Shown here piece after piece: positions 46,440 to 55,336 of a stretch of DNA of 64,000 bases. Below the pieces are notes generated by a model. That model was not told the origin of the DNA and did no database searches. It saw only the letters and a program-made list of their open reading frames with translations. The stretch is from Tritonibacter scottomollicae (GTDB lineage: Bacteria; Pseudomonadota; Alphaproteobacteria; Rhodobacterales; Rhodobacteraceae), in contig NZ_PVUF01000003.1 of assembly GCF_003003215.1 (NCBI RefSeq), positions 62,001 to 126,000 on the forward strand. Direction: 5' to 3'. A program made the position numbers and the translations under genes. Position 1 is the first letter of the stretch; each line of letters starts with the position of its first letter.

Positions 46440-47633
46440 GTGACCCGCACCACGCCCCCGACCATCTGGACGCTGATCCTGCTCACCGGCCTGTCCGCAC
46501 TTGGCATGAACATCTTTCAGCCCTCACTTCCCAGCATGGCTGCATATTTCGGGGTCGAGTATCGCATGATCGCGCTCTCCGTGCCGCTCTACCTCGCGTC
46601 GAGCACCGTGGTGCAGATCTTCATTGGCCCGATTTCGGACAAGATGGGTCGCAGGCCGGTGTTGATGGCGTCGCTGATCCTGTTTCTTCTGGCGACGCTG
46701 GGCTGCATCTTCTCGCCCACAGCGCCCATCTTTCTCGCGTTCCGCATGGCGCAGGCGGTGGTGGCCACCTGCATGGTGCTGAGCCGGGCCGCCATTCGCG
46801 ACATGCACGATGGCCCCAAAGCGGCCAGCATGATCGGCTATGTCACCATGGGAATGACCGTGGTTCCGATGATCGGTCCGGCGCTTGGCGGGGTTCTGGA
46901 TCAGGCCTTTGGCTGGCATTCCAGCTTCTGGCTGCTGTTTGCCAGCGGCGTGGCGACACTGGCGATTTTTCACGCCGATTTTGGCGAGACCGCAACCAAG
47001 AGCGGCAAGACACTGCTGCAGCAGTTCCGCGAATACCCCGAGCTGCTGCGCTCGCCGCGGTTCTGGGGCTATTCGCTGGCTTCAGGCCTGTCAGCGGGCA
47101 GCTTCTTTGCCTACCTCGGTGGCAGCCCGTTTGTGGGCAGCGAAGTCTACGGGCTCAACAGTGCCGAACTGGGCTTCTACCTCTCCGCGCCGGCCCTCGG
47201 CTATTTCATGGGCAATTTCCTGTCAGGCCGGTATTCGGAGCGCGTCGGGATCAATGCCATGGTATTCTGGGGCGCGATCGTGAACATCTTCGGGGTCGGG
47301 TTGTCGCTGACAATCACCCTGGTCGGCTGGGATACGGTGTGGAGCTTCTTTGGCCTGATGTGTTTTGTCGGCCTTGGCAACGGCATGGCGATCCCCAATG
47401 GCACCACCGGCGCCATCAGCGTCCGCCCGCACTTGGCGGGCACGGCGGCGGGTCTGTCTTCGGCGATCATGATTGGCGCCGGGGCTGCGCTGTCGGCGGC
47501 CGCAAGCTGGCTGTTGGCGCCGGGCTCCAATGCCTCGCCACTGCTGGAAATCATGATCGCCAGCAGTATCTTCGGGCTGATCGCCATTCTCTACGTGATA
47601 AAACGAGAACGTCAGCTTGGCCTCACGGTCTAA
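46440..47633 (+). CDS. Bcr/CflA-type multidrug efflux MFS transporter
   Basis: 397 residues with 12 membrane segments. The opening TLILLTGLSALGMNIFQPSLPSMAAYFGV and the MFS motif GPISDKMGRRPVLM between segments 2 and 3 place it in the drug:H+ antiporter-1 group of Bcr/CflA. It would export drugs or other small molecules across the inner membrane. It starts at GTG 46440 with a weak ribosome-binding site. It shares its upstream region with pccB and lies between pccB and pccR, so co-regulation with propionate metabolism is possible. Confidence 0.88.
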   Translation: MTRTTPPTIWTLILLTGLSALGMNIFQPSLPSMAAYFGVEYRMIALSVPLYLASSTVVQIFIGPISDKMGRRPVLMASLILFLLATLGCIFSPTAPIFLAFRMAQAVVATCMVLSRAAIRDMHDGPKAASMIGYVTMGMTVVPMIGPALGGVLDQAFGWHSSFWLLFASGVATLAIFHADFGETATKSGKTLLQQFREYPELLRSPRFWGYSLASGLSAGSFFAYLGGSPFVGSEVYGLNSAELGFYLSAPALGYFMGNFLSGRYSERVGINAMVFWGAIVNIFGVGLSLTITLVGWDTVWSFFGLMCFVGLGNGMAIPNGTTGAISVRPHLAGTAAGLSSAIMIGAGAALSAAASWLLAPGSNASPLLEIMIASSIFGLIAILYVIKRERQLGLTV

Positions 47634-47671
47634 GTCTTTTCCGGCTTAACGCCACGCCGAAGGCTGGTGTT

Positions 47672-47817
47672 TCGCTTCGGGCTGCGCCCGAAGCGACCCG
47701 CGCGTCGCGCGCCCCATCCGGGGCGCGCGACGCGCTCGGCCCAACTGCAACGTCAGCTTTTCAAAGCTGGGCGTCGCAGGCGGGAGCCTAGCGCCAGCCG
47801 CAACGCAGACGCTGGCG
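47672..47817. repeat. Array of hairpins between the MFS gene and pccR
   Basis: Perfect inverted repeats at 47672-47696 (11-bp arms, loop TGC), 47700-47735 (16-bp arms, loop ATCC), 47754-47769 (7-bp arms, loop TC) and 47792-47817 (7-bp arms, 12-nt loop). The first two are separated by three bases. The first could stop the MFS transcript, but there is no T-run. Confidence 0.75.
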
Positions 47818-47872
47818 ACATTCCACGACTTGCCAGCCTGACTTTGCAGTTCTACAGTTTTAGCGGATCCTA

Positions 47873-47880
47873 TTTGCAAA
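47873..47880. promoter_or_regulatory. TTTGCAAA box before pccR
   Basis: A perfect TTTGCAAA ends 10 bases before the pccR start codon, and a partial copy (TTTGCAGT) lies 30 bases further upstream at 47843. This fits autoregulation by the ScfR/PccR-type protein. Confidence 0.55.
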
Positions 47881-47890
47881 GGCATGCCGC

Positions 47891-49279
47891 ATGGCCACCC
47901 AAAAGCTCTATGCCGGGGCGAAGCTGCGCGAGATGCGCACCCGCCTCGCCCTTACCCAGAAGGATTTCGCCGCCAAGCTCGGCGTGTCCCTGCCCTATCT
48001 AAACCAGATGGAGAACAACAACCGCCCCGTCTCCACCACCGTGGTGCTGGCGCTGGCGCAGGAGTTCGGGCTGGATGTGACGGAGCTGTCATCCGGGGAC
48101 AGCGAGCGGCTGATCTCCGACATGCGCGAGGCCATGGCCGATCCGGTCTTTGCCGATGACGTGCCGCCGCTGGCGGATCTGCGCCTTACTGCCTCCAACG
48201 CGCCAGCACTGGCGCGCGCCTTTCTCAGCCTGCACCGCGCCTATCGCCAGACCCACGAGCGGCTTGCGTCGCTGGACGAAGCCTTGGGGCGCGAGGATGC
48301 GCGCATTCAGGCCAGCCCCTGGGAGGAGGTGCGCGATTTCTTTCACTATTGCGACAATTACATCGACGCCGTGGACCGCGCGGCCGAGCGGTTTTCGGGC
48401 AGCGGCGACACCCGCCTCAACGCCGAGACCGCCCTGCAGGAGATGGGCGTCACCCTGACCCTGCGCGACATGGAAGGCCTGCGTGCCTATGATCCGGAAA
48501 CCAAGGTGCTGGCGCTGTCGCATCGCTCCGCGCCGCAGACCCGACTGTTCCAGATGCTGTTGCAGCTGGCGCTCCTGCGCTACGGCGACCTGCTGGATGC
48601 AACGCTGGATTTTGCAAAGTTCCAGACCGAAGAAGCCCGGTCGATTGCAAAGATCGGTCTTGCCAACTATTTCGCTGGTGCGGCGCTGATGCCCTACACC
48701 CGCTTCCTTGAGGCTGCACAGGCCTGCCGTCACGATCTGGAGCTGTTAGCGATCCGCTTTGGCGCCTCGATCGAGCAGGTGGCGCATCGGCTTTCGACCC
48801 TGCAGCGCCCGGGCGCAAAGGGCATCCCGTTCTTCTTTGTGCGCGTCGATCAGGCCGGCACCATCACCAAGCGCCATTCTGCCACACGGCTACAATTTGC
48901 GCGTTTTGGTGGTGCCTGCCCCCTGTGGAACGTGCACCGTGCCTTTGAGACACCGGGCCGCTTCCTGCGGCAACTGGCCGAGACGCCGGACGGGGTGCGC
49001 TATATCTCGCTGGCGCGGGATGTGTCGAAACCGGGCGGATCTTTCGGAGCACCGGTGCGGCGCTATGCGATCTCGCTGGGCTGCGAGGTGAGCCACGCGG
49101 ATGCGCTGGTCTTTGCAGACGGGCTGGATGTGACGCAGGCCTCCGCGTTTGAGCCGATCGGGATTTCCTGCCGCATCTGCGAGCGCCAGCACTGCCATCA
49201 GCGCTCGGTGCCACCACTGGAACGCCGCCTCACGGTGGACACCAATGAACGCAGCGTGCTGCCCTACCGGGTGAATTGA
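47891..49279 (+). CDS. pccR: Short-chain fatty acyl-CoA regulator of the XRE family (PccR/ScfR type)
   Basis: 462 residues. An N-terminal Cro/C1 HTH (about 10-65: LREMRTRLALTQKDFAAKLGVSLPYLNQMENNNRPVS) is followed by an IrrE-like helical middle that lacks the HExxH metallopeptidase motif. The DUF2083-type C-terminal domain has the conserved CRICERQHCHQRSVPPL. This is the architecture of ScfR proteins. Rhodobacter PccR activates propionyl-CoA carboxylase genes when acyl-CoA accumulates. The neighbouring pccB, pccA and mcmA and the TTTGCAAA boxes make the same role likely here. Confidence 0.88.
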   Translation: MATQKLYAGAKLREMRTRLALTQKDFAAKLGVSLPYLNQMENNNRPVSTTVVLALAQEFGLDVTELSSGDSERLISDMREAMADPVFADDVPPLADLRLTASNAPALARAFLSLHRAYRQTHERLASLDEALGREDARIQASPWEEVRDFFHYCDNYIDAVDRAAERFSGSGDTRLNAETALQEMGVTLTLRDMEGLRAYDPETKVLALSHRSAPQTRLFQMLLQLALLRYGDLLDATLDFAKFQTEEARSIAKIGLANYFAGAALMPYTRFLEAAQACRHDLELLAIRFGASIEQVAHRLSTLQRPGAKGIPFFFVRVDQAGTITKRHSATRLQFARFGGACPLWNVHRAFETPGRFLRQLAETPDGVRYISLARDVSKPGGSFGAPVRRYAISLGCEVSHADALVFADGLDVTQASAFEPIGISCRICERQHCHQRSVPPLERRLTVDTNERSVLPYRVN

Positions 49280-49285
49280 CGCAAA

Positions 49286-49311
49286 ACGGGCCGCAGCTTT
49301 CTGCGGCCCGT
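49286..49311 (-). terminator. Terminator between pccR and the DUF465 gene
   Basis: An 11-bp perfect stem, ACGGGCCGCAG / CTGCGGCCCGT with a 4-nt loop, lies between the convergent ends. Read on the minus strand it is followed by TTTTGCG, so it best serves the DUF465 gene but may act in both directions. Confidence 0.65.
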
Positions 49312-49335
49312 CGTGGTTCACCGCTCCCTCGGCCC

Positions 49336-49575
49336 TCACGCCTTGGACAGGATCCCCCAGATCTCATCCTTGAGCGTCGCGCGTGTCTTGCGCAGCTCGC
49401 TCTCGGCCTGCTCCGAGACCGGCTCCACATTGGTTTCGGCGCGGTGCACGGCGCGGTTCACGTCGTGGTATTCATCCGCCAGCTTTGCAAAATGAGCGTC
49501 CGACTGCTTCAGATCGCTGATCAGCGCGGCTTTTTCGGGGAATTCCTCGGCCAGTTCATGCGGGGTATGCGACAT
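49336..49575 (-). CDS. DUF465 (YdcH-family) small helical protein
   Basis: 79 residues. The pattern EEFPEKAALISDLKQSDAHFAKLADEYHDVNRAVHRAE is that of DUF465 proteins: a helical hairpin with coiled-coil character, acidic, cytoplasmic. The function is unknown. AAGGAG lies 8 bases before ATG 49575. An FNR-like box about 60-75 bases upstream of the start suggests oxygen-responsive control. A terminator follows, so it is monocistronic. Confidence 0.85.
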   Translation of the reverse strand: MSHTPHELAEEFPEKAALISDLKQSDAHFAKLADEYHDVNRAVHRAETNVEPVSEQAESELRKTRATLKDEIWGILSKA

Positions 49576-49635
49576 CTGTTCGCTCCTTGTCTGTGTTGTT
49601 TGACAAGAGCTTAGAAGATGACTCGCAGGCACACT

Positions 49636-49649
49636 TTGACCGGGATCAA
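49636..49649. promoter_or_regulatory. FNR/FnrL-like box upstream of the DUF465 gene
   Basis: TTGAC-CGGG-ATCAA matches nine of ten conserved bases of the TTGAT-N4-ATCAA consensus. It ends 60 bases before the DUF465 start codon, a usual place for activation. It lies too far from the opposite-strand gene at 49961 for an obvious role there. Confidence 0.45.
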
Positions 49650-49960
49650 GTTTTGGAGGAATTCAAAACCCCCGAATGACGTGCGGCCGGCATCGCCGCG
49701 ATATCCGGCCCTCTAGTCAAGGTCCCGCACCAGCGCCCGATTTGAAGCGCTGCAACATTGTGTGCCGTAGGGTGGCAGAGGTTTAGAACCGTGTGAGGAA
49801 CTGCTCACCTGCTCCACCCCACTCCGACACGGAGCAGCTCTCAGATTGGGCACAGGGAAGGGAATCAAGGGATAGCCTTCAAATCAGGCTGGTCTGCTTT
49901 GAGCCCTTCACTGCCACAAAGCATTGTTCGCTGGCTCGGAATATGCGAGCCATTTCTTCC

Positions 49961-50353
49961 ATGACAGACCTGTATTTGACCGAGCCTGACTTCGAAGCTG
50001 AGATTACGATCCTTACCGAAGAGCAGCGAGGGCGCCGGGCGCCTCCACACAACTACATTCGCTGGGATTTCGGCTATGCAGAAGACAATCCTCTAGAGCG
50101 AGAGCGCTATCTGGATGCAGAAATCTACATGATTTGGCCAAATTTTCTGGATACCGAAGGCGCACCTATTCAGAAGGGCATCCCGCTTGTAGGAACATAC
50201 AAGGCTCGGATGCACATCCTGGTGAGAGAAATGGTGTACTACCACCGGAAACGGATATCGGTTGGTCTGAAATTCAATTGCTATGAAGGGGGCCAAATCG
50301 TGGCAAGAGGGGTCGTGACAGAACTTCGGGCCATTTCGCCCAACGGCAACTAA
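49961..50353 (+). CDS. Orphan protein resembling EF-Tu domain 3
   Basis: 130 residues from ATG 49961; ATG 49943 is in frame too, and neither has a good Shine-Dalgarno sequence. The order EAEITILTEEQRGRRAPP, then DAEIYMIW, then a GTYKARMHILV strand, then VGLKFNCYEGGQIVARGVVTEL parallels the C-terminal beta-barrel of EF-Tu (AEVTFLSxEEGGRxxPP ... LRFAIREGGRTVGAGVVTxI). There is no GTPase domain. Base composition is lower in GC than its neighbours, which hints at acquisition. Such stand-alone domains are uncharacterised; binding to tRNA or an EF-Tu partner is speculation. Confidence 0.6.
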   Translation: MTDLYLTEPDFEAEITILTEEQRGRRAPPHNYIRWDFGYAEDNPLERERYLDAEIYMIWPNFLDTEGAPIQKGIPLVGTYKARMHILVREMVYYHRKRISVGLKFNCYEGGQIVARGVVTELRAISPNGN

Positions 50354-50451
50354 ATCTCGCTCACCGACCAACATGAATTTCAGACATGTCCATAAAAAAC
50401 CGCCCCGCCGCAAATGCAGGGGGCGGCTAGGCGTGACCAACAGTGCAGGGT

Positions 50452-52107
50452 TCAGCGCTGCGAGGTCTCCCAATCCGGATTGAACCAAGGCTCTGCATTT
50501 GAGGACGGCAGACGGCGCCCCAGGATATGATCGGAGGCTTTCTCGCCGGTCATGATCGAGGGACCGTTGAGGTTGCCATTGGTGATGCGCGGGAAGATCG
50601 AACTATCCGCCACCCGCAGCCCCTCGACGCCGATCACCCGGCATTCGGGGTCAACCACGGCCATCGGGTCATCCACCGCGCCCATCTTGCACGTACCGCA
50701 GGGGTGATAGGCGCTTTCGACATGTTCGCGCAGAAAACCGTCGATCTCCTCATCGGTTTGCAGGTCGGTGCCGGGCTGGATCTCATGCTTGAGGTAGGGC
50801 TTCATCGCGTCCTGAGCAAAGACCTCGCGCGTCAGGCGCACGCATTTGCGGAAATCGATCCAGTCCTGCTCGGTCGACATGTAGTTGAACAGGATCTTCG
50901 GCGCGGCATTGGGATCGGCGCTGGCCAGGGTGACCTCACCGCGCGAGGCGGAGCGCATCGGGCCGACATGGGCCTGGAACCCGTGCCCCTCGGCAGCGAC
51001 CTGACCGTCGTAGCGCACTGCGATGGGCAAGAAGTGATACTGAATGTCCGGGTAGTCTATCCCTTTGTCGGAACGGATAAAGGCCGCACTTTCGAACTGG
51101 TTGGAGGCCCCCAGCCCGGTTTTGGTAAACAGCCACTGCGCGCCGACCAGCGCCTTGCCGAAGAGGTTCCAGTATTTATAGAGCGTGATCGGCAGCTTGG
51201 AGGCGAACTGGAAGTAGAACTCCAGGTGGTCCTGCAGGTTTTGCCCAACGCCGGGGCGATCTGCGATCACCTCGATGCCGTGTTCGGCCAGATGCGCGGC
51301 GGGGCCAATGCCCGAGAGCATCAGGAGTTTCGGCGAATTCAGCGAGGAGGCTGCGAGGATCACCTCCACATCCGCACGGATCACCTCGATCTGGCCACGG
51401 CGCTCGACCTCGACACCAACGGCGCGGCCCTCCTCGATCACCACCTTCCGGGCCAGCGCCCGGATCATGGTGCAATTGTCGCGCTTCAGGGCGGGCTTCA
51501 GATAGGCGTTGGCGGCAGACCAGCGGCGGCCCTTGTGGACCGTCATCTCCATCGGGCCGAAGCCCTCCTGCTGCTCACCATTGTAGTCCTTGGTGACCGG
51601 ATAGCCCGCCTGCTGCCCGGCCTTCACAAAGGCATCATGCAGCGGGTTGTCGCGGGGGCCGCGGGTGACATGCAGCGGGCCATCTTTGCCGCGCCAGTCG
51701 GGATCGCCGCCATGGCCGCGGTCGTCCCAGGTTTCCATGCGTTTGAAATAGGGCAGCACGTCGGCATAGGACCAGCCTGTCGCGCCGCTTTCGGCCCAGT
51801 GGTTATAATCGCCGGCGTGACCGCGCACATAAACCATGCCGTTGATCGAGGACGAGCCCCCCACGACCTTACCACGCGGCGTGACCAACTCGCGCCCACC
51901 CAGATGCGGCTCGGGCTGGGATTTGTAACCCCAGTCATACATCGCCATGTTCATCGGGTAGCTCAAGGCGCCCGGCATCTGGATGAACGGGCCTGCATCG
52001 GTGCCGCCATGTTCGATCACCAGCACCGATTTCCCCGCCTCGCTCAGACGGTAAGCCATGGCGCAGCCTGCGCTGCCGGCCCCAACAATCACGTAATCCG
52101 CGTTCAT
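50452..52107 (-). CDS. betA: Choline dehydrogenase
   Basis: 551 residues, GMC flavoprotein oxidising choline to betaine aldehyde at the membrane. The FAD-binding [24 protein letters not shown] is at the start; GMC signature regions [14 protein letters not shown] and [17 protein letters not shown] follow; the catalytic His lies in [12 protein letters not shown], with [16 protein letters not shown] near the end. An ATG at 52116 leaves only one or two bases after the AGGAG, so ATG 52107 is the better start. It follows betB after a 144-base gap that contains the G-rich hairpin. Confidence 0.94.
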   Translation of the reverse strand: MNADYVIVGAGSAGCAMAYRLSEAGKSVLVIEHGGTDAGPFIQMPGALSYPMNMAMYDWGYKSQPEPHLGGRELVTPRGKVVGGSSSINGMVYVRGHAGDYNHWAESGATGWSYADVLPYFKRMETWDDRGHGGDPDWRGKDGPLHVTRGPRDNPLHDAFVKAGQQAGYPVTKDYNGEQQEGFGPMEMTVHKGRRWSAANAYLKPALKRDNCTMIRALARKVVIEEGRAVGVEVERRGQIEVIRADVEVILAASSLNSPKLLMLSGIGPAAHLAEHGIEVIADRPGVGQNLQDHLEFYFQFASKLPITLYKYWNLFGKALVGAQWLFTKTGLGASNQFESAAFIRSDKGIDYPDIQYHFLPIAVRYDGQVAAEGHGFQAHVGPMRSASRGEVTLASADPNAAPKILFNYMSTEQDWIDFRKCVRLTREVFAQDAMKPYLKHEIQPGTDLQTDEEIDGFLREHVESAYHPCGTCKMGAVDDPMAVVDPECRVIGVEGLRVADSSIFPRITNGNLNGPSIMTGEKASDHILGRRLPSSNAEPWFNPDWETSQR

Positions 52108-52175
52108 CGCGTCCATTCTCCTGTCACAGGGCCGACCCGTCGGGGCTGACCAAAAGGCATAGCTTCTCTGGTCCC

Positions 52176-52230
52176 GCGCGTCCTTTTGGGCGACGGGGTG
52201 GGTGGGTGGGCGTCGCCCAAAAGGACGCGC
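52176..52230. repeat. Perfect 20-bp hairpin with a G-quadruplex motif as its loop
   Basis: Left arm GCGCGTCCTTTTGGGCGACG (52176-52195) and its exact complement (52211-52230) enclose the 15-base loop GGGTGGGTGGGTGGG (52196-52210). The G-rich strand is the template strand for betB and betA; the transcript would carry the C-rich version. It lies between betB and betA. Confidence 0.9.
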
Positions 52231-52251
52231 CCTATCGTTTAGGTGCAGACC

Positions 52252-53709
52252 TCAGAAGGCTGCTTCGCAATCGCCCATGCGCACATAGACCGACTTCACT
52301 TGGCTGAAGTGCTTGATCGCCTCCTTGGAGTTTTCACGCCCCACGCCAGAGGCCTTCACACCGCCAAACGGCGCCTCGACCGGCGCGTCATTGTAGGAAT
52401 TGATGAAGCAGCTGCCCGCTTCCAGCTGACCGATCACCCTGTGGGCGCGGGTGAAATCCTTGGTGAAGACACCGGCGGACAGGCCAAACTCGGTGTCATT
52501 GGCGCGCGCGATCACCTCTTCTTCGGTTTCGAAGTCGAGCACACACATGACGGGGCCAAAGATCTCCTCGCGGGCGATGGTCATATCGTCGGTGACATCG
52601 GCAAAGACGGTGGGCTGCACGTAGTAGCCGTCCATCTCGGCGCGCGCACCGCCGCAGATCAGCCGTGCGCCCTCTGCCTTGCCCTTCTCGATATAGCCCA
52701 GCACGATGTTCATCTGGTTTTCGGTCACCATCGGGCCGAAGTTCACCTCTTCATCCATCGGGTCGCCCAGCTTGGCGGTCGCTGTGCGCTCGGCCAGACG
52801 GGCGAGGAAGGTTTCCTTGATGTCCTTGTGCACAAATACCCGCGTGCCGTTGGAGCAGACCTGACCGGAGGAGTAGAAGTTGCCGTTGATCGCGCCGGAG
52901 ATGGCGCTTTCGATGTCGGCGTCCTCAAACACCAGCATCGGGGATTTACCGCCCAACTCCATGGTCACATGCTTCATGCCTTCGGCGGCAGCGGCATAGA
53001 CTTTCTTGCCGGTCGGCACAGAGCCGGTGAGCGAGACCTTGTCGACGCGCGGATCAGTGACCAGAGAAGCGCCCACTTCGCCCATGCCCTGAATGACGTT
53101 GTACAGCCCCGCAGGCGCACCGGCCTCGATCAGGATCTCAGCCACTTTCAGCGCGCAGAGCGGCGTGGTCTCGGAGGGTTTGAACACCATCGAGTTGCCA
53201 CAGGCCAATGCAGGCGCGCCTTTCCAGCAGGCGATCTGCGTGGGGTAGTTCCAGGCGCCGATGCCGACGCAGAGCCCCAGCGGTTCGCGGATGGTATAGA
53301 CCCAATCGTCGCCCAGCTGGATATGTTCGCCCGTCAGGCTTGCCGCCAGACCACCGAAATACTCCAGCGCATCAGCGCCCGAGGTGGCGTCTGCCACCAG
53401 AGTTTCCTGCAACGGCTTGCCGGTGTCATAAGTCTCCAGCACCGACAGATCATGGTTGCGCTCGCGCATGATGTCGGCGGCGCGGCGCAGCACCCGGCCA
53501 CGCTCGGTGCCGGACATCTTCGCCCAGATCTTCTGTGCCGCCTGCGCAGACGCCAGCGCCTGATCGACGATGGCGGGGGTGGCAGCATACACGCGGGCGA
53601 TCTCTTCGCCAGTGGCGGCATAGATCACCGGGATCGGGGTGCCGGAGGTGTCTTCGATATATTCGCCATTGATGAAATGGCTGGCTTTGGGCTGGGCCGG
53701 ATGTGTCAT
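52252..53709 (-). CDS. betB: Betaine aldehyde dehydrogenase
   Basis: 485 residues of the NAD(P)-dependent aldehyde dehydrogenase family, converting betaine aldehyde to glycine betaine. The catalytic Glu is in [11 protein letters not shown] and the nucleophilic Cys in [16 protein letters not shown]. The opening [25 protein letters not shown] resembles BetB and distinguishes it from general ALDHs, and the neighbours betA, the BCCT gene and betI agree. It is transcribed after the BCCT gene and before betA. Confidence 0.94.
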   Translation of the reverse strand: MTHPAQPKASHFINGEYIEDTSGTPIPVIYAATGEEIARVYAATPAIVDQALASAQAAQKIWAKMSGTERGRVLRRAADIMRERNHDLSVLETYDTGKPLQETLVADATSGADALEYFGGLAASLTGEHIQLGDDWVYTIREPLGLCVGIGAWNYPTQIACWKGAPALACGNSMVFKPSETTPLCALKVAEILIEAGAPAGLYNVIQGMGEVGASLVTDPRVDKVSLTGSVPTGKKVYAAAAEGMKHVTMELGGKSPMLVFEDADIESAISGAINGNFYSSGQVCSNGTRVFVHKDIKETFLARLAERTATAKLGDPMDEEVNFGPMVTENQMNIVLGYIEKGKAEGARLICGGARAEMDGYYVQPTVFADVTDDMTIAREEIFGPVMCVLDFETEEEVIARANDTEFGLSAGVFTKDFTRAHRVIGQLEAGSCFINSYNDAPVEAPFGGVKASGVGRENSKEAIKHFSQVKSVYVRMGDCEAAF

Positions 53710-53773
53710 GGTCTCGCCTCTTTCCTTCTCAGGTCAGCGTGGTGTCCCGCAGGGCGCGGGAAGGTGTGGAATT

Positions 53774-53802
53774 CTTCGTGCCCGCAGATGCGGAGCACGA
53801 AG
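53774..53802 (-). other. Hairpin between the BCCT gene and betB
   Basis: CTTCGTGC-CCGC / GCGG-A-GCACGAAG forms a 12-bp stem with a single bulged A. It lies in the 224-base gap between two same-strand genes of the bet locus and may set the ratio of transporter to enzyme transcript by attenuation or processing. Confidence 0.4.
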
Positions 53803-53933
53803 CTGTGCGGTTTTTCGGGGACCGGCACATGCAGGATGGGCGCAGGCGGCGTCGATCGTGCATGGGTCGGTAGCGGACCCGGGGTGGTGCCGCCCGGCCT
53901 GCGGGCACAGGCAGGGCGACACCGAGGTGCGTC

Positions 53934-55142
53934 TTAGTGCACGGCTTCGATCTTGGAGAAATCGAGATCGTTCTCATCCGGGCTGGCCTCGATGGCCATG
54001 ACCTCGTTGCGCTTGACCGCGAAGATGTAGATCAGGCAGCTCACGTAGAGCCCGATCACCACGGCACCGATCCACTGAATCTGCAGCCACTGGCTCTGGA
54101 AGGCGACGGTCAGCGCAAAGAGCACAACGGCGTTGCCCAGCACATAGGGCAGCTTGCCAAAGCGTTTGGTGGTGAGGTTCAGGTTGTCGGTATAGAGGCG
54201 GATCAGCGAGTCAAACGAGTTGATCACGAAGACAACGCCCACAACCATCATCGAGACATTGATGAACAGCGTCGTCGGGATCTCGTTCAGGTGGTAGTAG
54301 TACAGCACCGAGAACCACACGCCGAGCGGGATCGACGGGAATATCAGCAGCGCGGCCAGCACTTGCCAGGTCTTCAGACCGCCGACAAAGCGCGAGGTGA
54401 ACTGACCGATCATGATCGACCAGGCGAACCACCAGAACAGGTAGAATTCGTGGTAATCGGTGAGCGGCAGCACGAACTTGTGAATATTGGAGAAATAGCC
54501 GCCGATGTTGCCGGCGGTGCCCGCAAACTCACCCAGACCCATTCCGGAATAGGCCCACATGCCCAGGATCAGCACCATGAACAGGCCGGTGGAGCCCAGC
54601 GACAGGATGCGCACGTATTTGATGTCGGTCGAGGAGAAGGCGGCAAACAGGATCACCAGGAAGGTGATGACATAGAAGGCCGGGATCACCGTCTCGCCGT
54701 CGCCCATGAAGGTGGCGTAATAGGGCAGATAGATCAGGAACAATGCGCCGGTGAAGGCACAGGTGCCGATGATGACGATGTTGTTGATCCACTTGACCAC
54801 CGGGATCTCGAAGAACTTCACCCGCGGTTCGATGACGCAGAAATAGAAGGTGGTCAGGAAGTAGAAGCCCCAGATCAAGAAGCCCCAGAAACCGAACTCC
54901 AGCGCCAGCGGGTTGGTGAACCCATAGGCGGGATTGTTTTCCACATCCGCATAAAGCGGGAAGTCCCAGGCCAGCGGGAACATGATCAGCCCCACGTCGA
55001 GACCGGATGTAAACAGGATTGCGATGAACGTGAACAGCGGCACGGGAGTGACGCCGACCACCTCCAGGTTCCACCACTTGATGACGCAGAATGCCACCAG
55101 CGCGAACGCCAGAAGAATACCTGCTGAGATCAAATAGGTCAT
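53934..55142 (-). CDS. Short BCCT-type choline/betaine transporter
   Basis: 402 residues with about ten to eleven membrane segments. The segment HEFYLFWWFAWSIMIGQFTSRFVGGLKTWQ corresponds to the conserved BCCT helix (WWxxWxxxxGxFxARxSxG), and FTSGLDVGLIMFPLAWDFPLYAD fits another. Canonical BCCT carriers have 500 or more residues; this divergent form lacks over a hundred. Position next to betI, betB and betA points to choline uptake. GGGAGG precedes ATG 55142. The BetI-type operator lies just upstream. Confidence 0.75.
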   Translation of the reverse strand: MTYLISAGILLAFALVAFCVIKWWNLEVVGVTPVPLFTFIAILFTSGLDVGLIMFPLAWDFPLYADVENNPAYGFTNPLALEFGFWGFLIWGFYFLTTFYFCVIEPRVKFFEIPVVKWINNIVIIGTCAFTGALFLIYLPYYATFMGDGETVIPAFYVITFLVILFAAFSSTDIKYVRILSLGSTGLFMVLILGMWAYSGMGLGEFAGTAGNIGGYFSNIHKFVLPLTDYHEFYLFWWFAWSIMIGQFTSRFVGGLKTWQVLAALLIFPSIPLGVWFSVLYYYHLNEIPTTLFINVSMMVVGVVFVINSFDSLIRLYTDNLNLTTKRFGKLPYVLGNAVVLFALTVAFQSQWLQIQWIGAVVIGLYVSCLIYIFAVKRNEVMAIEASPDENDLDFSKIEAVH

Positions 55143-55261
55143 GAATTTCACCTCCCAGTGAATTGGTCGCAGGAACACACACTGGCGTCCCGGCGGGGCG
55201 ATGTTATTGTTGTTGGAGACCGTGATCGTGATAATCAGGGTCTGCATAACCTAACCAAATT

Positions 55262-55277
55262 TTGAATGGTCATTCAA
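55262..55277. promoter_or_regulatory. BetI-type operator between the BCCT gene and betI
   Basis: TTGAATG-GT-CATTCAA is a perfect 7-bp-arm inverted repeat in the divergent gap, resembling known BetI sites (TTGAAyG..C.TTCAA). Read on the minus strand, its first TTGAAT could be the -35 hexamer of the transporter promoter. A degenerate second copy, TTGAACACTCATCC, starts at 55302, closer to betI. Confidence 0.65.
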
Positions 55278-55336
55278 GTTTTGGTTTTTGGACGCCAATT
55301 TTTGAACACTCATCCGGGCTGACGCACTCTTATTTC

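Noticed and set aside
50527-53937. Open frames of 540 and 564 codons antisense to betA and betB
   Set aside because: They mirror the real genes exactly, have no start signals and give low-complexity products.
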